Below are positions 28,671-39,290 of a stretch of 64,000 nucleotides of DNA, in pieces; positions within the stretch are counted from its first letter, which is position 1; each line of letters opens with the position of its first letter. A model generated the notes under the pieces. The model ran no database searches. It saw only the letters and a program-made list of their open reading frames with translations, and was not told the DNA's origin. Made by a program: the position numbers and the translations under genes. Source of the DNA: Henningerozyma blattae CBS 6284 (lineage: Eukaryota > Ascomycota > Saccharomycetes > Saccharomycetales > Saccharomycetaceae); assembly GCF_000315915.1 (NCBI RefSeq), contig NC_020187.1, forward strand, positions 1,240,001-1,304,000, in the 5' to 3' direction.

Positions 28671-29115
28671 ATTTAATGATCTAAACTTTCTCCCTCCATT
28701 CTAAAAATACTGAACAGTTCCTAAACTGTATTCCCTTTTAACGTATTTTTTTTTTTTGAAGAAATATTTAGCTTTAATAGTCTAAACAATTGCTCCTTAT
28801 ATATTTGTATATATATATTCTAATAATTTATTTTAATGATATACTATTTAGTGCTACCGATAGATAAATAAATTTAGTCAAAAATATAATTAATGAACTA
28901 AAATGGATTTCAATCAAAAGCCTTCTATTGTATTTTTGCACCTTTTGATTTCTAAATCCACTTTTTTCGCGAGTACTAAATTTCCTAACGTACTTTTCAA
29001 GTAAAATTAATTTGAAAAAAATAATACATTCTGCTTAAAATACTTGCGATGGTCATTTTCAGATAAAAAAATCACGAGAGATCAACTCAAATTAGCTCTA
29101 AATTTCACCACCAAT
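28671..29115. other. Intergenic region PDH1 / NIC96
   Basis: This 0.45 kb region contains a T-run and TATATATA tracts near 28740-28820 and the NIC96 promoter. No gene was seen. Confidence 0.5.
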
Positions 29116-31635
29116 ATGGACCAATTACGAAAACAAATGGCATCAGTAAGGCCTGGTGATTCCAGGGACTCTGGCAAAACTATTAAAGATTTAATTGAAA
29201 AATCTCACAATTTACCATCATCTTCCTCAGATTTAGGCCATATAGAATTGAGTTTAAATGAAATCAGGAAAAGAGCACATACCTTGAGACCAGACTCCGC
29301 ACAATCTGCAGACTTGAAAAACGCACATTATTTGTTGGCTGGCAGTGGTTTAATTATTGGTGATGTTGATTCTTCTTTTAAAGATTTAAGATCAAAACAA
29401 ACCTTAGATGAAAATTTAAATGGTAGCAGAAGAGTTCTAGATGAAAGTTATTCTCATCCAAATCAAAGTGAAAGTATCTTGTCATCTATTGAACAGATCT
29501 TATCAATTGCAACCAAAGAATTTGATAATTCTTTGAATGCCAATTTAAATTTAGATTGGACACAACATGAACAAGATGTGTTAGATAACTTTGAATTAAT
29601 TCAATCAAAGGAGCAAGCTCATAGATATATAGGCTCAGATACTTCTTCTGCTAGTAGAACTAAAAGGCTAAAGTTGAAATTATTGAAAAGTGGGACTGGC
29701 ATTACCAAAATTAATGTTAATGAAAAATTTACTTCAAGAGAGCTCTTTGAAAAATATGCAAATATAATTTATGAATTTAATTGTGCTAGACAATCTGGGA
29801 AAGATTATTCACTTTTAGAAAATTATTTTAATATGCTGTCAATCGGACCTGAATTACTCGTAAAGCAATTTAAAGAGTCTTGGAAAGTTCTGGAATACAG
29901 TAAAAACACTACTTCAATTGAAAAATCCTCTAGAAAATACCTCGAATTACAGTTTTGGACTTACGTTGAAGAGCTAACCAAGAATACCAAGGATGATTCA
30001 AAAGTTGAAAAGGTTAAATTTTTTATAAACCATAGACTAAAAGATACTACTGGGAACTGGAAATTTGCCAACCTTGTATTAATAGATAATACTCCAATAT
30101 GGGCAGTTATATTTTATCTTCTGAGATCTGGTCTAACACAAGAAGCATTAGATATGGCGGTACAAAACAAAAATAATTTCAAGAAAGTGGAACAATCGTT
30201 TTTAACTTATTTTAAAGCTTATGCAGCATCGGATGATGGATTATTACCAGTTGAATTTGCCACCAGGTTGTCTACGGAGTATAACCAACATATTAAAAGT
30301 TCAATGGATGGTGATCCCTTCCGATTAGCTGTTTACAACATCGTAGGCAGATGTTACTTACCAAAGAAAACTATCCCTACTGTCGCATCAAGTATTGAAG
30401 ATTGGCTATGGTTACATTTAAGATTAATTACAGATAAGACTCTATCTAACGAATCTGTATATGAAAGATATACCTTAGAAGATTTCCAAAATTTAATCCT
30501 CTCGCATGGACCTGATAGATATTCCGATAACTATCTCTCAATTTTATTGTTAAGTGGATTATTTGATAATGCAATCCAATATGCTTATTCCATTTGCCCA
30601 ATCAATGCATTTCATATGACAGTAGCTCTCTATTGGTATAAGTTTATTAAAAATTCTAATTCATCAATTTCGCCTAAGACGAATTCTTATAATGGCATTG
30701 AATTCCCAATAAGCTTCAGCAATTTGTTAGGCAATTATGTCAATTCTTTCATACATTCAGATACTCGTATAGCCGCAGAATATATTGCGTTACTTTCTAT
30801 TAATACTGACACAACTCAAAAAGATATTTGCCACTCGGCTTTAAGAGAGCTAATATTAGAATCGAAAGATTTTACTGCATTATTAGGTAAGATTGGTAGA
30901 GATGGTTCACACATTCAAGGTGTAATTGAAGAACGAAAACCACTATTGTTTTTAAATGAATCTCAAACATTCTTGTCAGAAGTAATTAAAGAAGCAGTTC
31001 AAATTGCCGAATTAGATGAAAGAATATCTGATTGCTTACTATTATATCAAATTATGGAAGATTATAATACAACTATTAGCATTGCTTCTACGCTCTTAGC
31101 TGACTTACTATATTCAACAAGTATCGAACAACAATTGATTAGTAAAGAAGATAATTCTGAAACAAACCCTATTTTAATAGCACAGAGATTAATCCAGCTT
31201 TATTCCAGCAACCCAGCTATATTATCCAAAATCTCTCCAAATAAAATGGATGAATGTTCTAAGTTGTTAAAAATAAGTGAGGCCAGAGGTTATTATATTA
31301 CAAATAATTGGATTAAATGTCTTTCTGTTATTAAAGAGGTAGACCTTTTACCATTTGATCCTATAATATCTGCAAGAGAGAAGGCAACTGAGTATAACTG
31401 TCTAGAACGAAATATATCGAAGAATATTCCAAACCTATTAATTTTATCTATGCGTTGTATACTTCAAGTTGTAGTTGATTTAAAGCAATCACATCAAAAA
31501 ACTGCTGAACAACAAGAAATGCTATTCTCTTACATTGGTTTGGCTAAAAGAATAATGGTCTATGCCGGTATTCTTCAATATAAAATGCCAAGGGAAACTT
31601 ATTCAATGCTAATGAAATTAGATGTTGCATTATAA
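29116..31635 (+). CDS. NIC96: NIC96, inner-ring nucleoporin
   Basis: An 839-residue nucleoporin of the Nic96/Nup93 family, a scaffold of the nuclear-pore inner ring that anchors the Nsp1-Nup49-Nup57 trimer. I use the ATG at 29116: the open frame runs 24 codons upstream only to a TTG, and the chosen start gives exactly the S. cerevisiae length (839). The N-terminal region holds LIEKSHNLPSSSSDLGHIEL and a coiled-coil stretch, followed by the alpha-solenoid with blocks such as DSSFKDLRSKQTLDENL and NLNLDWTQHE. The C-terminus is all helical. Adjacent YFR006W-type and YPR00x genes show the interleaved ancestral order. Known family role; I see nothing abnormal. Confidence 0.96.
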   Translation: MDQLRKQMASVRPGDSRDSGKTIKDLIEKSHNLPSSSSDLGHIELSLNEIRKRAHTLRPDSAQSADLKNAHYLLAGSGLIIGDVDSSFKDLRSKQTLDENLNGSRRVLDESYSHPNQSESILSSIEQILSIATKEFDNSLNANLNLDWTQHEQDVLDNFELIQSKEQAHRYIGSDTSSASRTKRLKLKLLKSGTGITKINVNEKFTSRELFEKYANIIYEFNCARQSGKDYSLLENYFNMLSIGPELLVKQFKESWKVLEYSKNTTSIEKSSRKYLELQFWTYVEELTKNTKDDSKVEKVKFFINHRLKDTTGNWKFANLVLIDNTPIWAVIFYLLRSGLTQEALDMAVQNKNNFKKVEQSFLTYFKAYAASDDGLLPVEFATRLSTEYNQHIKSSMDGDPFRLAVYNIVGRCYLPKKTIPTVASSIEDWLWLHLRLITDKTLSNESVYERYTLEDFQNLILSHGPDRYSDNYLSILLLSGLFDNAIQYAYSICPINAFHMTVALYWYKFIKNSNSSISPKTNSYNGIEFPISFSNLLGNYVNSFIHSDTRIAAEYIALLSINTDTTQKDICHSALRELILESKDFTALLGKIGRDGSHIQGVIEERKPLLFLNESQTFLSEVIKEAVQIAELDERISDCLLLYQIMEDYNTTISIASTLLADLLYSTSIEQQLISKEDNSETNPILIAQRLIQLYSSNPAILSKISPNKMDECSKLLKISEARGYYITNNWIKCLSVIKEVDLLPFDPIISAREKATEYNCLERNISKNIPNLLILSMRCILQVVVDLKQSHQKTAEQQEMLFSYIGLAKRIMVYAGILQYKMPRETYSMLMKLDVAL

Positions 31636-31996
31636 TTAATAAAATTCTATTATATTTATAGACTAATGTTAGTTGTATAGTGCCTAGCAAATATTTATAT
31701 GGAAATATATAATTTTAAGGTTATTTTGATACTAAGCTACTGAAATTCCTCTCATCTGGTAATTGCTGAATGCAAATTCTTGCTACACACGTTTCTAAAT
31801 TTTCCACAATCGATGAGCTATTAATTTTCAACCAAAAAGGGTCATTTCTCCGAAGTAAATTCTCTTTGGCGGTGTCGGCTTCATAACACGCGACAAAGAT
31901 CCAAAAGTTTGGAGGATATAAAGTTGAAAAATTAGGTTAAACATTGACAGCAAAGGAAGTTCGTTAAACTATTTAAACTAAACTAACTTAGGTCCG
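31636..31996. other. Intergenic region NIC96 / YFR006W
   Basis: 0.36 kb. The region is moderately AT-rich and serves as the promoter of the peptidase gene. An AACTAAC...TTAG string just before the next ATG looks like a 3' splice region, but no 5' splice site is present upstream. Confidence 0.5.
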
Positions 31997-33604
31997 ATGC
32001 TGTTTTTTATTACTTGCCTTTCTGTTACTTTTTCATTTGTTCTTTTCTTTGCTTTTAAAAGACAAGAAAAACGCATCTCAAGAAGTCGTACTCATCCAAA
32101 AGGAAGTGAAATAATACAGAAGGAAAAGCACGAATATAAAGACGAGATAGTAGAAATGTTACCCTTAGCTGATGTCAATGATATGCCTACTAGTATCAGA
32201 GGCAAGAAATATCCTGCCAAAGCTCATTTATTAAAAACTAAGAAGATTCTTTTAAATAAAAATAAAGATATTTCTGAATCGACTACTGCTATATTCATTG
32301 CTGGTGAAGAGATTGAACCTAGAAAATACTGTGATACTACTAAGCCATTTAGACAAAACAGATACTTCTTTTATTTTTCAGGTGTTGATATCCCTGCTGC
32401 ATCCTTGTTATTCGACTTCAAGACTGAAAAATCCACTTTATTCTTACCAAATATTGATTGGGATGACGTAATGTGGAGTGGATTACCACAGAGTATTGAA
32501 GAGGCAAAAGAAGCTTACGATTTTGATGAAATAATTTATGCTGATAAGATTGAAGACTCAATCTCTAAATTAAGTGGTTATTCTATCTACACCACTGACT
32601 TGGATAATGTCCATATTTCAAGTTTGTCCAAACAGTTGATTCCATCTGATAAGGATTTCTTCTACGCTATGGATGAATCAAGAGTGACCAAGGATGCTTA
32701 TGAAATTGCCCTAATGAAAAAAGCTGCTCATATTTCAGACAATTCTCATTTGGCTGTTATGTCTGCTTTACCAATTGAATTAAATGAAATGCAAATTGAA
32801 GCTGAATTTTGCTACCATGCTACTCGTCAAGGTGGTCGTTCATTAGGTTATAACCCAATTTGTTGTTCAGGCCCAGCTTGTGGTACTTTACATTATAATG
32901 ATAATGACCAAGATTTAGAGGGTAAAGAATCAGTTTTGATTGATGCTGGTGCTGAATGGAGAAATTATAACTCAGATGTTACCAGATGTTTCCCAATCAA
33001 TGGTAAATTTACTAAAGAACATCGTGCTATTTATGAAACTGTTTTGGATATGCAAACTCAAGCCATGTGCATGATTAAACCAGGTGCAAGTTGGGATGAC
33101 ATTCATATTTTAACTCATAAGATCTTAATTAAACATTTCAGAGCTTTAGGTATCTTTAAAAATACCTTCACCGAAGAAGAAATTTTTGACAGACAGGTTT
33201 CTTGTGCTTTCTATCCTCATGGTTTAGGTCATATGCTTGGTTTAGATGTTCACGATGTTGCAGGATATGCAAATTACGAAGATCCAAATCCGTATTTCAA
33301 ATACTTAAGAATCCGTAGAAAATTACAAGAAAACATGGTTGTTACAAATGAACCAGGTTGCTACTTTAATGAATTCTTATTAAAGGAATTTTTGGAAAAG
33401 TATCCAGAAAGAAAGGAAGTTGTTGATGAAGACGTTTTAAAGAAATACATGTATGTTGGAGGTGTTAGAATCGAAGATGATATAGTAGTTACTAAAGATG
33501 GTTGTGAAAATATGAATAGTTTAACTTCAGATCCTGACGAAATTGAAAAAATCGTTTCTGAAGGTTTAAAGAAAAGCCGTTCCGACTTCCACGTCATTGT
33601 TTAA
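31997..33604 (+). CDS. X-Pro aminopeptidase/prolidase-type metallopeptidase (YFR006W)
   Basis: A 535-residue M24B peptidase, identical in length to S. cerevisiae YFR006W. An N-terminal hydrophobic segment (about 2-20, LFFITCLSVTFSFVLFFAF) suggests a signal anchor. An aminopeptidase-P N domain is followed by the pita-bread domain. All five metal ligands of the family are visible: the two aspartates in DAGAEWRNYNSDVTR, the histidine in HGLGHMLGLDVHD, and the glutamates in TNEPGCY and GVRIEDD. The enzyme is therefore expected to be active on Xaa-Pro substrates. Codon bias is moderate. It ends close to the convergent SulP transporter gene. Confidence 0.93.
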   Translation: MLFFITCLSVTFSFVLFFAFKRQEKRISRSRTHPKGSEIIQKEKHEYKDEIVEMLPLADVNDMPTSIRGKKYPAKAHLLKTKKILLNKNKDISESTTAIFIAGEEIEPRKYCDTTKPFRQNRYFFYFSGVDIPAASLLFDFKTEKSTLFLPNIDWDDVMWSGLPQSIEEAKEAYDFDEIIYADKIEDSISKLSGYSIYTTDLDNVHISSLSKQLIPSDKDFFYAMDESRVTKDAYEIALMKKAAHISDNSHLAVMSALPIELNEMQIEAEFCYHATRQGGRSLGYNPICCSGPACGTLHYNDNDQDLEGKESVLIDAGAEWRNYNSDVTRCFPINGKFTKEHRAIYETVLDMQTQAMCMIKPGASWDDIHILTHKILIKHFRALGIFKNTFTEEEIFDRQVSCAFYPHGLGHMLGLDVHDVAGYANYEDPNPYFKYLRIRRKLQENMVVTNEPGCYFNEFLLKEFLEKYPERKEVVDEDVLKKYMYVGGVRIEDDIVVTKDGCENMNSLTSDPDEIEKIVSEGLKKSRSDFHVIV

Positions 33605-33900
33605 AGTTATGATATGTACGATATATATAATGCTGGATAATATCCTATTTAGTTGATTATAATGAATACCCAATTTTATATTTTTTCACTATTATGAATC
33701 CTTAAACACAAAACAATGTGGTCAAGTTGAATAATTTAGATCTATATTAAAAAATATGAAGAAAAAGTAGTATAAATAAAAACATAAAAAATGAGGTAAA
33801 TAAATATTTCGTGTATAAAGTTTATGTGATAACCACAACCAGAACATAAAAGAAAATAGATGGGAATAAAAATACTAAAAAAAACATTAAAACATGAATT

Positions 33901-36231
33901 TCATACCAGGTTGGAATTCAGTAGCGTTGCAGAGATGTAACTTTCTTGAATACTCATGGAATCAGTCTGCTTTAGTTTTCTAATTTCTATAAGGGCATCA
34001 TCAATAGATGAGAAATAATTTAAATCATCAAGATCAGCATAGGATGAACTTTCATTGTTTGGATCTATTGGTGGAACTGGAGGTAATTCAATTAAGTCAA
34101 TTATGCCAGAAGCTTGTATACGATTTCTGATATTTTCTCTAAATGAAACATTTACAAAAAAAATGTGGCTTCCTGATCGTCTATAAGACAATACTATTTC
34201 TTTTAAAATTTCAGTTGCAGACGAATCCATCAATGTCATTCCTTGAAGATCAAATATAATATATTTCGGTTGAAAAAGGGTATCTTTCAAAATTTTACCG
34301 GGATGAGCAGTATGTGTTCCTAATCTTTCAAATCTATTTAACTTTTCTTTTAAATCTTCACAATTTGTAAACGTTAATGGTTCAGGTATTTTAACAATTA
34401 AAGTCTGTTCATTAGTTAATGAACAACGGAAGCATTCATCTGCAGAATTTCTTCTGGACTCCGGACGATAGTCGCTGGACCGAGTGCTCTTTATGTTATT
34501 ATTACTATTAATATTGGAATTGTCAATTGAAGGAGGGTTACTGATACTAGTAATTAGTGGGGCATCAGTGTAAATTTGAATTCTTGATTTGGCAGAATGT
34601 TTAATAATATTCAAAATGGAATAAACACAACCAATATACATACTTGTCTCCACTGAATAAAATATAGAAGTCATAAAGGTTAATACAATTAAAAATAATT
34701 CATTATAGCCACGACATCTCCAATGAAAAGAAACTTCCTTTGGGATTTCTTCTAATAACGTAAAACCTATTACTGTAGTAATAACTGAAAGAATACAAAC
34801 AGGAATATAATGAATGACAGGCATTAAAAATAATATAGCTAAAATAGTAGTAAGCCCCATGAATACCCCTGATAATAAAGTTTTACCACCCGATAGAGCA
34901 TTTATTTTAGATCTACCATATCCACCAAATGAAGGTAAAGCACCTAACGTGGAAATAACTATATTCGATAATCCTAGTGCTACTAGTTCTCTATTTGAAG
35001 ATACAGATCTTTCAGAAGAAGCACCTAATGCCTTTGAAGCAGTAGTTGATTCGAAGAAACCAAAAATTGCTGTTATAATGCCAATATTGAAAACAACATG
35101 GATTAAACCTCTATTCTTGTTGGACAGTGGATTATGGAAAATAGAATTTTCATTTGATTTAAAATCACCTAAGATATCTATATCATAAGTATCAGCAAAA
35201 TCTAATTTATACGATAAGATTAAGACTGTTGTTAGAACGATTAATATTTCCGGAATAAAAATCAGCCATCTATGCCTGTGCATTAATACTTTTTTGAAAG
35301 CTCTAACTATTAATAATATAATTATACTAATAAAGCTGATTAATGTCGTTGGCACATGAAAGTTTTGGAAAGCATATTTCCAAAGAAATACGATTTTAAG
35401 GAATGGTGTATTATAATGCTCTGGGGTATCGGCTAAAATATCCCCCAATTTTAATTCATTAATCAATGAATCAATAATCATTACGAAACCAACAGAACCA
35501 ATAAATCCATGTAGTAATGCTTTATTTAATATATTCCCCAAATATCCCAAACGGAAAATACCAGAAATTAATAAAATCGTACCCGATATTAAAGTGACGG
35601 CTATTACGATTAAAATAGGGTCTAAATCTGGATTGTGTTTTTTGCATGATTGGACACATTGACCAATGACTAATGAAATAGCACCCTCTGGGCCTACAAT
35701 CATTTGAGGTGTGGATCCAAAAATAGCATAAAAAAATGGTGAAACAGCTAAGGCATATAGACCTGATAATGGATCAACATGAGCTATAGATGTAGCATAT
35801 GATAATGCTAATGGTATTTGAAATGAGGCAATTGTTATTCCTGCCATTAAATCTCCAACAAGGATGGTTCTTGTATAATTTGGTAGCCAATACAAGCAGG
35901 GCAAATAGTATCTAATTAATTCAATCCAAGTTGGAGGGCCTAATTGAATAGAGTTCCCTATGATTGAATGATGGTCTACCATATGCATAGCAGAATTTGT
36001 GTTATTTCCGTTATTGTGATGAAAGGCATTGCTATCACTTCTAATGAACATATTAGAAATCGTTGATTGATTTAAAGTATCAGAAGAGGCCCCTCTGAAT
36101 ATTGAAGTAGAATTGTTTTTTAGAGATCCCATGCTTTGTTTTTGATCACAATTACAGAACCGAATTGTATCGTCAGGAGGTGTATTTGAGTATGGTTTTG
36201 TATTGGATCCTAAATCGTGATCTGGCTCCAT
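33901..36231 (-). CDS. SulP/SLC26 anion transporter with STAS domain (YPR003C)
   Basis: A 776-residue sulfate-permease-family membrane protein. A polar N-terminus (about 1-105) precedes the family signature from PTWIELIRYYLPCLYWLPNY and GDLMAGITIASFQIPLALSY. Then come about 12 hydrophobic segments, including YAIFGSTPQMIVGPEGAISL and FGGYGRSKINALSGGKT. A C-terminal STAS domain (about 600-740) contains IIFDLQGMTLMDSSATEIL. S. cerevisiae YPR003C (754) sits beside YPR001W and YPR002W, matching this position. The S. cerevisiae protein is an uncharacterised putative sulfate permease located in internal membranes. The substrate cannot be read from the sequence. Confidence 0.92.
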   Translation of the reverse strand: MEPDHDLGSNTKPYSNTPPDDTIRFCNCDQKQSMGSLKNNSTSIFRGASSDTLNQSTISNMFIRSDSNAFHHNNGNNTNSAMHMVDHHSIIGNSIQLGPPTWIELIRYYLPCLYWLPNYTRTILVGDLMAGITIASFQIPLALSYATSIAHVDPLSGLYALAVSPFFYAIFGSTPQMIVGPEGAISLVIGQCVQSCKKHNPDLDPILIVIAVTLISGTILLISGIFRLGYLGNILNKALLHGFIGSVGFVMIIDSLINELKLGDILADTPEHYNTPFLKIVFLWKYAFQNFHVPTTLISFISIIILLIVRAFKKVLMHRHRWLIFIPEILIVLTTVLILSYKLDFADTYDIDILGDFKSNENSIFHNPLSNKNRGLIHVVFNIGIITAIFGFFESTTASKALGASSERSVSSNRELVALGLSNIVISTLGALPSFGGYGRSKINALSGGKTLLSGVFMGLTTILAILFLMPVIHYIPVCILSVITTVIGFTLLEEIPKEVSFHWRCRGYNELFLIVLTFMTSIFYSVETSMYIGCVYSILNIIKHSAKSRIQIYTDAPLITSISNPPSIDNSNINSNNNIKSTRSSDYRPESRRNSADECFRCSLTNEQTLIVKIPEPLTFTNCEDLKEKLNRFERLGTHTAHPGKILKDTLFQPKYIIFDLQGMTLMDSSATEILKEIVLSYRRSGSHIFFVNVSFRENIRNRIQASGIIDLIELPPVPPIDPNNESSSYADLDDLNYFSSIDDALIEIRKLKQTDSMSIQESYISATLLNSNLV

Positions 36232-37668
36232 TTGATACTGGGAAATTGAATACTATTCTATTTTATCCTATTTTTTATTTTACTTTGTTGAAGATCTAAA
36301 AGGATCTAAATAGTGAATGAAAAGTTATTATCTTAGTTCAATATCGTTATATCTTCTTTTACAGGTTTTGAAGATTTGGCTTTAATCAGGTCGAGGTACC
36401 CCAGATTTCTTTTCAGTTACTAAAAATAATTAATCACGGATATCTGTCCGCTTTCTTGTTACAGCAAAGATATTTTAAAGTAAACACTATTACACGCGTT
36501 CAATTGTTATAGATATAAGATGTCTAATGATCTTTGCCTGTCTATTTGTCGTCATGAAACATTCCATACCGTAAACCTCTTCTTTATCGCCTATTATTAT
36601 ACCCTCGGACATAATAAACTCCGAAAACGTATACCAGGGTTAATCTGGGTTATTATATTATTAACCCTATCAGGGTTCTGGATTTAAATTTAGGAACGCA
36701 TAAGTTCCTAAACTGGAAATCAAGTTAATTAAGCAAACAAACAGGAAAAGGCTATTTTATCCTGCATAGTTATTTCTGAAAATGGCAATCCAATTTGTTT
36801 CAACAGGCATTTAATAGTTAAGGTAAAGGTTATTTAAGATTGTCTATCTTTTAAATGAGACCACAAGGCAAGCTGTCTTGGATCATAGAACCAGTAGTAT
36901 CTGCTAGAAGGATATTGTATTTTAAGCGAAATGACATATCTTTAAGGGACTAGTTGCACTAACTTTTGGTACAGAGCATGTTTTGTAAACTTCTGCCTAC
37001 ATGGAAAATAATGACGCTTAGTAGTAATTGATGGTCTAATAATTAATAATGCTTTTTTAAATTGTTGTTACGATCTTTTTCCTTCAATTTCTTTGCCTTA
37101 CAAAGGTTATACTGATTTTTAAGATGACACCTGTATATTACTTTGAAAGTCTTGCATATATATACCTAAAACAGATAGTAATGTTAACTTTCGTGGCAAA
37201 TATTTTAGTCTATATAGTATAAAATACAGCATACGTGAATACATAGACGTTTTGATGTTATAAATCATTAACTGTTATCTACGTGACAAACTCAGCCATT
37301 GGATTGTGTTAATGGCTATCTATAAATCTTGGAATAACTGAGGAAACGAGCTCAAACAGAGCTAATTTTTCCATATGATTTATCCTTGCGTTACCGTTGA
37401 AGATGTGACCCTTGGTTACAAATTAGATACGTTACGCATAGTGGCAAAGTTCGGTATGCCAGCTTCCTTGGATGCTAATAGAGCATGTCCTCAAATTTCT
37501 GAATTTGCACAACCCACATGCAGATACAGTGATATAAGCATTCGACCTTGTTCTGATGTCAGGACAATCGCTATGCTGGCAATATAATCGTAAAATATTC
37601 TTGACCTGAACAGTTATAGAGGTATTTCTATATTCGACTTTATTCATTTATACAATGAGATTCTTGCT
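36232..37668. other. Gene-free region of 1.4 kb with hairpin-forming repeats
   Basis: This is the promoter side of the transporter. It contains a cluster of inverted repeats at 36634-36712. The stretch 37370-37590 is noticeably less AT-rich and opens a 70-codon plus-strand frame and a 71-codon minus-strand frame, neither resembling a known protein. It could be a gene remnant or an RNA gene, but I cannot support either. Confidence 0.5.
36634..36712. repeat. Cluster of short perfect inverted repeats
   Basis: GGGTTA/TAACCC (36647-36652 with 36662-36667), AACCCT-ATC-AGGGTT (36663-36677) and TTTAGGAAC-GCATAA-GTTCCTAAA (36689-36712, nine-base arms) lie within 80 bases. The first two overlap, so they are mutually exclusive pairings. 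The ACCCTA core resembles a Tbf1 site. Confidence 0.6.
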
Positions 37669-38401
37669 TTAACCGCCATGGCACTTTAAATATCTTTTCT
37701 GTTTTAATTCTAAAATTGGACCTGGGTTTAAATGGAAATTTACAACCCTTGAAGATATGATTTCATTCAAATTATTATCATCGCTGCTGGGGCTCATAGG
37801 GGGCTTTTGAATGAAAATCTTTGGTGAAGTGGTAGTTTGAGAAAAATCAAATCCATTAATATTTTTGTTTTCTATAATATGTTCCAGTTGACCCTTTCCC
37901 CTCATCATCTTCATCTTCATCCTCATCCTCATCTTCGTACTCATATTCGTCTTCATCTTCATCTTCATCTTCATCCTCATCTTCATCTTCATCTTCATCT
38001 TCATCTTCATCTTCATCTTCATCTTCATCATCGTCATACTCCTCATTATTGGAGTCTTCGAGACATAATGAGGTGTAATCTTGACAGCAACCTTCATTTT
38101 GAGGAACTGGTGTCCTGGGATAGCATTTCTGAAATACTTTAAATTTTAATTGTTTCTTTTTAAAACTAATATTATGGAATTGCGTTGTGGCTGAATTACT
38201 TGAACTACTCACAGTAGAATGGTGGAAACTTAGATTATTATAATATTTTGATGGGTTTAATTGATTATTTAAAACTTGCTTGCTTTGAAAGGATGATTGG
38301 CCTGTCGCATCCAAGTTGCTGATGCAACTGAAATACTCTTCATCATCATCCTTGGCTGGAGCGCAATCTTGGGTAAGTTGTATATTGGGGGTTAGGTTCA
38401 T
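37669..38401 (-). pseudogene. Acidic-repeat protein gene, apparently frameshifted
   Basis: From the ATG at 38401 a frame runs through 100 ordinary-looking residues (starting MNLTPNIQLTQDCAPAKDDD), then an (ED)n tract encoded by GAAGAT repeats (about 37905-38035), then stops at 37856 after a composition-poor tail. In the next frame the same repeat reads KMKM, but beyond it comes protein-like sequence (GKGQLEHIIENKN, FIQKPPMSPSSDDNN, VNFHLNPGPILELKQKR) ending at 37669. One base too many in the GGGG run (plus strand 37898-37901) would account for it. It may be a sequencing error, a strain mutation or a true pseudogene. The position between YPR003C and YPR007C is that of HAL1 (YPR005C) in S. cerevisiae, but I cannot confirm homology. 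Confidence 0.6.
37905..38035. repeat. GAAGAT hexanucleotide repeat encoding (ED)n
   Basis: An imperfect CATCTT/GAAGAT array on the minus strand lies inside the frameshifted acidic gene. It encodes alternating glutamate and aspartate with two tyrosine interruptions. Confidence 0.85.
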
Positions 38402-38812
38402 TATGATTATTTTGAAAATGCTAAAGAAATAAAATGAATATTGATAAAAGGCGGAACGTATAAATGCTTTGAATATTATGGAAAAAAATGATACCAAACA
38501 AAAATAAAAACAGAAGCAAAAATACGGAAGAAGTTTTTAATAACAAAATTAGAAGAAAGGATGCTATTTGAATGAAGTTATATAACTTGAGATTGAAGAG
38601 ATAAAGCATACGCTATATTCAAAAGAAATACCCCAGAGCATGTATTTTGGGTAATAATGATGGGTGTCTGAAGCAAAGTAGCTTAACATTTGTACGGAAT
38701 AAATAGTGAGAGCTTTTCAATATTAGCGAGCTCTCTTTTTCTAATATGGAGGCAAGTGAGCAAAATAGAACTCGACAAATATTTGTGCCAAATATAGCAA
38801 TTGAATTATTCA
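38402..38812. other. Intergenic region upstream of the acidic-repeat gene
   Basis: 0.4 kb, AT-rich. An ATG at 38746 opens a 44-codon plus-strand frame (starting MEASEQNRTRQ) that looks protein-like but overlaps the next candidate in another frame. Nothing firmer is seen. Confidence 0.4.
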
Positions 38813-39072
38813 ATGGATCCTACGAAATCTGTTGTCAAGTGGAAAGCAGTAAAAGAAAATCCAGAATACGTCATTTATAGGAACAATATTGAACGCGGTC
38901 TAAATAAGGAAACATGCAAAAAAAAACAAATTAAAGGCAAAAATAGAGTGAGATTCGAAAAAGGTTGGGATAATGTTCGAAAAAAAAAAATATGCCACAG
39001 AATGATGGGACATTTGGATTTCGTGTTTCTCGCATTGGGCATAGAAAATATTATATGACGCCCATTTTGTAG
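38813..39072 (+). pseudogene. Possible small gene or remnant with a homopolymer frameshift
   Basis: From ATG 38813 a frame reads MDPTKSVVKWKAVKENPEY and on to NRVRFEKGWDNVRKKK. An 11-A run (38980-38990) follows. The current frame then stops at 39058, while a frame shifted by one base reads MPQNDGTFGFRVSRIGHRK and stops at 39070-39072. The RVRF string matches the RVxF docking motif of protein phosphatase 1 ligands, and the neighbouring residues faintly recall Inhibitor-3/Ypi1. This is weak and Ypi1 is not expected here by gene order. It could equally be chance open sequence. Confidence 0.3.
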
Positions 39073-39290
39073 GCATTTCATCACAAATTTAGCATCAATC
39101 GAATTATTACTTTCTACAGAAACATTCTTGACTTCAGTTAATTTGATACACTACTATTGGACTTTTATTTGACAGAAACAAAACTGTAATTGATGGAAAG
39201 GGATTTTAATAATCTATTGCGATTATAAATGATTTAAAATTTGGCAATACTACAGCTAACGGAGGAAATGTGAGCAGTAAATGTTATTGT

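Noticed and set aside
29044..29115. 24-codon N-terminal extension of NIC96
   Set aside because: It begins with TTG and lies outside the conserved protein; the internal ATG gives the exact family length.
31968..31996. Intron at the start of the YFR006W-type gene (AACTAAC then TTAG)
   Set aside because: No 5' splice site occurs in the 360 bases upstream and the protein already has full family length from the ATG at 31997.
37375..37647. 70- and 71-codon frames on opposite strands as protein genes
   Set aside because: Neither has a recognisable motif and each is the antisense of the other; kept only as a composition anomaly.
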